Below, in pieces: positions 59,311-64,000 of a DNA stretch of 64,000 nt (the stretch's first letter is position 1; each line of letters opens with the position of its first letter). The DNA comes from Pseudorasbora parva (Eukaryota; Chordata; Actinopteri; Cypriniformes; Gobionidae). The stretch is taken from assembly GCF_024679245.1 (NCBI RefSeq), contig NC_090178.1, positions 46,810,425 to 46,874,424 of the forward strand, given 5' to 3'. A program made the translations under genes and the position numbers. The notes below the pieces were generated by a model. It was not told where the DNA came from. It saw only the letters and a program-made list of their open reading frames with translations, and made no database searches.

Positions 59311-60548
59311 AGGTCCCATTCTTTGCGATTTCATCTTTCAAACTTTAGTTAGTGTGTAATGTTGCTGTTAGAGCATAAATAATACCTGTAAAATTATAAA
59401 GCTCAAAGTTCAATGCCAAGCGAGATATTTTATTTAACAGAAGTTCCCTTTCAAAGCCTACAGCGAACGGCCGGTTTGGACTCCACCGCTGCACTTCCTG
59501 CTTTAATGACGCAACTAAAACCGTCTGTTGACGAACCCTCCGCCCACAAGAACACGCAAATTTGGGGGCGTTGTCCTTTTGCTCTCGCAGCTCGAGAGTA
59601 GGAAGCGTTGTTTTTGTAGAGTGTGTTTGTCGCCATGCCATTGAAACGCTGTTATTTTCATCCCGGAGTCAAATCACCTTTGTTTGGCCTTCCCACGGAC
59701 GCTGTACGTAGAGATCAATGGCTACAGTTCATGTTTAACTCGGTTCCGGAAAATTATAATCACAATTTAAAACTATGTGCAGCACATTTTGCTGAGGACT
59801 GCTTCCTCAATCTCAATCAGTTTAATGCCGGATTCGCAGAAAGATTATTCTTAAAAGATGACGCAGTTCCCTCTTTGTCTGGAGAAGGCGTTGTTGTTTA
59901 TGGTGCACAACCGGTAAGTGTATTTTATTATTTAAGTCGGCCCGTTTAACAGTTTATGTAACTCATGACACAAAGTTCAACGCTGTTTAGCTTTGTTAAC
60001 TGACGTTAGATGGTAATTGAAACTAATCTGAAAAACTTAGCATATAAAAGTGTAGTAATTCATTCAGACACCATCGATTGTTGGTGTTTGTAATGATCAG
60101 TTTAAACTCCTGAATAGACAGCTGATCATTCTGAAACATCCAGCAAAAGTCTTTCCTGAGCAGGTTGTAATCGATCCTCTTCGATATTCTCCGGGTCTGA
60201 TTCCGGCTCAAATTGATAAGGCAATATAGACATTTTTGCAATAACATCATATATCCCCGTTATGATAAGAGGCGGGACCTTTCCGGGCAACGTGCACTAA
60301 GCTGCTGTCCAATCACAACACGGGAAGCGCTGGCCTATCAGAATCAGAACTCGTTACGTATTTCTGAAGGAGGGACTTCATAGAACAAGGAAATCATCAG
60401 GCTGTTTTTAGGACAGAGGAAACACCGGTATACAGATAAGTAAATTGTGTGAAAAATACTGTTTTTTTACACGCGAAACATGAACTCATGTTATATTGCA
60501 CACTGTAAACATAATCAAAGCTTCAAAAACACGCGAAGAACGGGACCT
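59311..60548 (+). mobile_element. TTAA-flanked element carrying a THAP-like exon
   Basis: 1238 bp. The left end AGGTCCCATTCTTTGCG and the right end (inverted) AGGTCCCGTTCTTCGCG match at 15 of 17 positions, and TTAA lies directly outside both (59307-59310 and 60549-60552). Inside are an apparent 5' leader, a 93-codon first exon (59635-59913) and a splice donor. No transposase was seen, so mobility would need outside enzyme. The right TTAA is at once the left TTAA of the next element. An open frame on the minus strand (60250-60023) has no known motif. Confidence 0.8.
59635..59913 (+). CDS. THAP-like zinc-finger first exon inside a mobile element
   Basis: From ATG at 59635 (context GTCGCCATGC) 93 codons read MPLKRCYFHP, SPLFGLPTD, RRDQWLQFMF, then LKLCAAHFAEDCF and LKDDAVPSL, ending GAQP before the consensus donor GTAAGT (59914-59919), phase 0. 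THAP features: conserved N-terminal Cys (residue 6), the LFGLP and DxW positions, CxxH (C48, H51) and the terminal AVPxL box. The second zinc ligand of the usual CxxxxC is not a Cys; His9 (CYFH) may replace it or binding may be altered. THAP domains are DNA-binding modules shared by P-type transposases and host regulators. The rest of the protein is absent; if unspliced the frame stops at 59947-59949. I infer an exon captured by, or original to, the element. The open frame is intact, which suggests youth or constraint. Confidence 0.6.
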
Positions 60549-60552
60549 TTAA

Positions 60553-61382
60553 GCCTTAAATGCATGACTGTTTCACCAAACATTCGTACATATTCAGGTC
60601 GTTAGCGACCCGGATCTATATTTAACATGGATGGACCTCTACCTGTCGTGATAATATATAAAACTCCTGATGTTAGAGTTACACTTACAGAAGAATAAAA
60701 TAAAGCATATTTCGTTACCTTTTGGAGCTTGGAAGGGTTTAGTTTGAACAGATGTTTAACACCATCATCATCTGTCCTCGTCAGAGCTCGTTTACCAGTA
60801 GATTCAGCATCTGCCTCATATTCGCCATCTCACGCATATTCTCCAAACTCATTTTCAACGTCTTCAAAATCAATATTTTGTTCACTGACAGCTTCTTGAC
60901 CACATCCATCATCAAGAGACAGTGACACTAACATATGATTGTGTTTAGTACTTGCTCTCTGAAGTAAATCACTGAGCCATTTCAAGTTTTGCAGATTATT
61001 ATTATTGTTTCGTTTTCTGTCAGAGGTAACGATGAGTGAAACGTCACTTCATCATTGTGTATCAGACATTGCCACCTTGTGGAATAAAGGTGAATTGCGC
61101 CTGATTTCGTCATTATAGATTAATTTATCATTGTGCAAAAAATATATACGTACAATCCTACACACCTCGGGTCGAGAGCGACCCTATACAATTTTGACAA
61201 AAAACTAGTGAAAAAACAGGCATTCAATTATAATTCTATTTTTTTTTTTCTTGTAATATTGTTTAAAATGGATTGATTGAGGAATACTAAGAAGGTTGAT
61301 GTCTAACTTTAAAAAATGAATGAGGAGCAGGGTAGTGAATGACGTCTCAGGTCGCTAACGACCCGAGGTATGCATTTAAGGG
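60553..61382 (-). mobile_element. piggyBac-like element (CCCTTAAATGCAT ends)
   Basis: 830 bp between TTAA 60549-60552 and TTAA 61383-61386. Ends GCCTTAAATGCATGAC and, inverted, CCCTTAAATGCATACC, matching the short C/T-rich TIR style of piggyBac elements. It holds three 14-bp palindromes GGTCGnnnnCGACC (60597-60610, 61170-61183, 61350-61363), the outer two identical in inverted orientation. A decayed transposase-like frame is on the minus strand. Both borders are shared with neighbouring TTAA elements. Confidence 0.65.
60715..61015 (-). pseudogene. Decayed acidic N-terminal frame, piggyBac-transposase-like
   Basis: The minus strand reads NLQNLKWLSDLLQRASTKHN, then LDDGCGQEAVSEQNIDFEDV and ENEFGEYA followed by a stop, then DGEYEADAESTGKRALTRTD. 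A glutamate/aspartate-rich leader ahead of the DDE domain is usual for piggyBac transposases; the DDE domain itself is missing. No start codon in frame was fixed. Assignment rests mainly on the TTAA/CCCTT ends. Confidence 0.4.
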
Positions 61383-61386
61383 TTAA

Positions 61387-61961
61387 AGGAACAGTTCACC
61401 CCAAAATGAAAATTAGCCCATGAATTACTCACCCTGACATTATTCTTTATTCTTCTTAGTTATATATAAAAAAAAAAAGTCCTGGCTAATCCAAACATTA
61501 TAATAGCAGTGAATTGTTGCATCCTTTTTGAAGTCCATAAAAGTGCATCTGTCCGTCATATACTGCTCCACATGGCTCCAGGGGGGTTAATAAAGACCTT
61601 CTGAAGAAAACCGATGCATTTGTGTAAGGAAAATATCCATATATAAAACTTTTTAAAGCAAATTATCAAGACCGCTCGCCTTCCGTATTCAACTTATAGA
61701 AAAAGCGTAGCGCCCGCGGCTCACTGTTTAAAATGCTTCAACATCTGACGACATTGCACATTAGTTACGCTCAACAGACGTAGCATAAGCATTTTAGACT
61801 GTGAGAGGCAACGATGGAATAATTCACTACCATTATAATGCTTGGATTAGCCAGGACTGTTTTTAATATAATTGATTTTATTCGAATGTCATATACACCT
61901 AGGGATGACTTTAGGGTGAGTAAATAATGGGCTAATTTTCATTTTTAGGTGAATTAACCCT
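61387..61961. mobile_element. 575-bp fold-back element (GTTCACCC family), TTAA borders
   Basis: Left AGGAACAGTTCACCCCAAAA, TGAAAATTAGCCCATGAATT, ACTCACCCT mirrors right AGGGTGAGTAAATAATGGGC, TAATTTTCATTTTTAGGTGA, ATTAACCCT. TTAA precedes (61383-61386) and follows (61962-61965). Same family as 31683-32444. Non-coding; the centre (61680-61800) is asymmetric and GC-richer. Confidence 0.85.
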
Positions 61962-61965
61962 TTAA

Positions 61966-62325
61966 GGAAATAAAAAGGGTCCATTTCGAATTCACGTTGA
62001 CTGTTAAGTCAATCCCAAAAGAGCAAATGGACTTGCGCACTTGTGTCCCATAGGTCCGGCTTTGGCTTGCTCGCCAAGGTGTCTATTCAGGAAAAGGCAC
62101 CACAGTTCTTGTTCCCACAAAAAACATCTGTATGTTATAGATTTTTCTAAATTTCTATTATATTCCCAATCTTTGCTTCAAAGCGATGACAATCTCAAAA
62201 TCCAATTGCAAAAAGCTCGGTATAAATCAAATAATTTCATTTAATTGTTCACATGAATAATAAACATAGTGCAACCCAAATAAAACAAATTTTTGGGTGC
62301 ACTATGTATTTTTCATTGTGTTATC
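61966..62325. other. No gene recognised
   Basis: Short intronic spacer; the open frame 62041-62244 has no motif. Confidence 0.5.
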
Positions 62326-62328
62326 TTA

Positions 62329-63283
62329 GGCCCTGTTTACACCTGGTATTAAGATCACAGAAGTAGACGAGGGAGACACAATCATGTTTACACCTGGTGT
62401 TTAAATCTCACTTTCAAACACTTCTGTCCTGATTTCTTTGTCTATGGGCGGTTAAATATACATGTACAGTATGGGCTTTTTCAGATCTTTTGATAAAATA
62501 ACCAAAAAAAAGTGCTCACAATTTACATATGAACGCACACACACACACATCAGAAACACATACAGAGAGCAGCAACTTGCGTTTCTGCTCTGACAGACAC
62601 AACACCAGCCGAACGCTGTGAGTGTGTGTTAGAAATCAGGAATGGTGAGAGAACAATGTGAAACTTGGGTCTTCAGCTGACAAGGTTTAAATCTCCTCTG
62701 GCTAGCGCTTCCCATTATGTTGACACAATCGGTCAGTGGGCGGAGAGTAGGGGGTGTGTTTGTGGCTGTTCCAAATTCACTGCATGAGCGTCTACATTAC
62801 GAAAGCAATCAAATGTGTTTTCGACTACCGTCGGAAGTGGTTTAAAGTGGGCAAGCTCAAAATGTTCTAGACTCCGTTTACACCATCATAATACAGCTAT
62901 TGACACCTGGGATCAGTACGTTTTTGTTGAGCCGATGTCAAATGGAGTGTGTAATAGGGCCTAAAATGTTTTGAGCATGTCCACTTTTAAAAAAACACAT
63001 TCAACCCGGATCGCTTTGAAATGTTCATGCTGTCTTTTGTGTTTTTAAGAACCACGAAAGACCTCTCCATCTACTGACCTAATATGTAATAATTTATGCA
63101 CTATTTGAACGTTATGTTCAGTCAATATCATCCAAGCGGCACATTCGCACTGCCACAAACGTGATGTAGAGTTTGACGAAAGAAAGGGTGTCTCAAGGAC
63201 TCTCTGACTTACCGAGTGGAAACGGTATGCATCTCGGCAGACCACTTGTGATCACATCATTGAAAACCAGTGGAAACAGGGCC
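62329..63283. mobile_element. Harbinger-like element (GGCCCTGTTTACACCTGG ends)
   Basis: 955 bp from GGCCCTGTTTACACCTGGTA to ACCAGTGGAAACAGGGCC, with TTA on each side (62326-62328 and 63284-63286), a 3-bp duplication. Internal copies of the terminal motif (ATGTTTACACCTGGTG near 62385; GACACCTGGGATCAGTACG and AATAGGGCCTAAAA near 62902-62965) suggest a composite or partly duplicated structure. Non-coding. Confidence 0.8.
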
Positions 63284-63286
63284 TTA

Positions 63287-64000
63287 GTAACATGCTAACA
63301 TCACCGAAATCAACTGCGGGTCATGTCTGCCATGGTCTTTATATGAGGAGAGCGATTTTTATATGTGAAGCCAATGTAGATCTTTCCAAATGCAATCATG
63401 TATGAGGTTCGGAGTGACCTTTTTCACTTTCCCAGGCTGTTTTTCAATCATTTGTTTCTAACGATGGGATTCTCCTGAAGGATGTGCAGATGGTACTTAC
63501 AGACAGGGACAGCATAAGGTTTGACAGACTTTACTCTTGTTATTTGTTCTAGCATTTGGGAATAACAGTATCTAACCTACTTTCCTTACCAAATGTCCAC
63601 ACCAAACAGTCAATACAAACAGGCCTAGACTTTGTAAATGTTGGCGGATCATACATTTCCCCCAACTTCCTGACTTTAGAAATCGATTTTTTTCCAGTTT
63701 CATTAAATGCTCTTAGTTGAGGAAGTTTTAATTTCTAACAGTTACCATATGTCTTCATACTACAATCACACTTTTTATAACACCATTTAAAAATTCAGAA
63801 CCTTTCAAAATATAAATGCGCTGCTTTTAGTATACTTTATTTTTGTACTCTTTACCATCAACATGTACCAATCACACATATATGTGGCAATGGCATGGTT
63901 TCCAGGACAGCGATTCGCTCTACTCCTACACGAACTAGTGCTCATGATGCTCGCAGTCTGTTCCCAGAGCACCCTTAACACTTTCAGTCTGACGGTTTTG
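63287..64000. other. No gene recognised
   Basis: Mixed intronic sequence to the window edge; no ASCC3 exon recognised on the minus strand. Confidence 0.5.

Overview
The window looks like a piece of a teleost fish genome, most probably a cyprinid. Coding sequence is very sparse. It has long CA/TG, TA and tetranucleotide arrays and a dense layer of Tc1-like, hAT-like, Harbinger-like, TTAA-specific, LINE/SINE-tail and DIRS-like sequences that I recognise from cyprinid genomes. The species cannot be named from sequence alone.

The only clear host gene is ASCC3, the large Ski2-like helicase subunit of the ASC-1 complex, on the minus strand. Three consecutive in-phase exons are present: 55778-55575 (Walker A), 55152-55012, and 21772-21608 (DEVH box). 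The first two are 422 bp apart; the last two are separated by a 33.2 kb intron. I found no earlier exon in 55.8-64 kb and no later one in 1-21.6 kb, so nearly all of the window is intronic.

Layout: 0-6 kb, Tc1-like remnants, a TTAA-flanked MITE inside one of them, and a CCAT/CCGT tetranucleotide field carrying a retroposon and a palindrome. 7.8-9.2 kb, a 1.4 kb TIR element with a CRE octamer in each TIR. 10.9-11.7 kb, an ATTT/ATTC field. 13.7-16.4 kb, a nest of a Harbinger-like element holding a 1.6 kb solo LTR. 18.4-25 kb, a long CA tract, MITEs, ASCC3 exon C and a Harbinger-like copy. 28.6-32.4 kb, a Harbinger-like element inside a Tc1-like TIR, then a 762 bp fold-back. 34.5-38.4 kb, a 13-bp minisatellite broken by three insertions. 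39.0-41.8 kb, two abutting hAT-like elements. 43.6-45.0 kb, a second Tc1-like copy that supplies the empty site for the first MITE. 47.2 kb, a TATA box plus a possible signal-peptide exon. 49.8-54.4 kb, another Tc1-like element, DIRS-like debris and a LINE 3' end. 55.0-55.8 kb, ASCC3 exons. 59.3-62.0 kb, three TTAA elements joined end to end, the first carrying a THAP-like first exon. 62.3-63.3 kb, a Harbinger-like element.

The most noteworthy observations are (1) the chain of three TTAA-type elements sharing single TTAA junctions, (2) the THAP-like exon with a consensus splice donor inside the first of them, (3) several nested insertions whose target duplications can be read against intact copies or against a repeat array in the same window, and (4) a possible nested secreted-peptide exon at 47.2-47.4 kb. 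Family names for the repeats are recognition from memory and structure; no database was searched.
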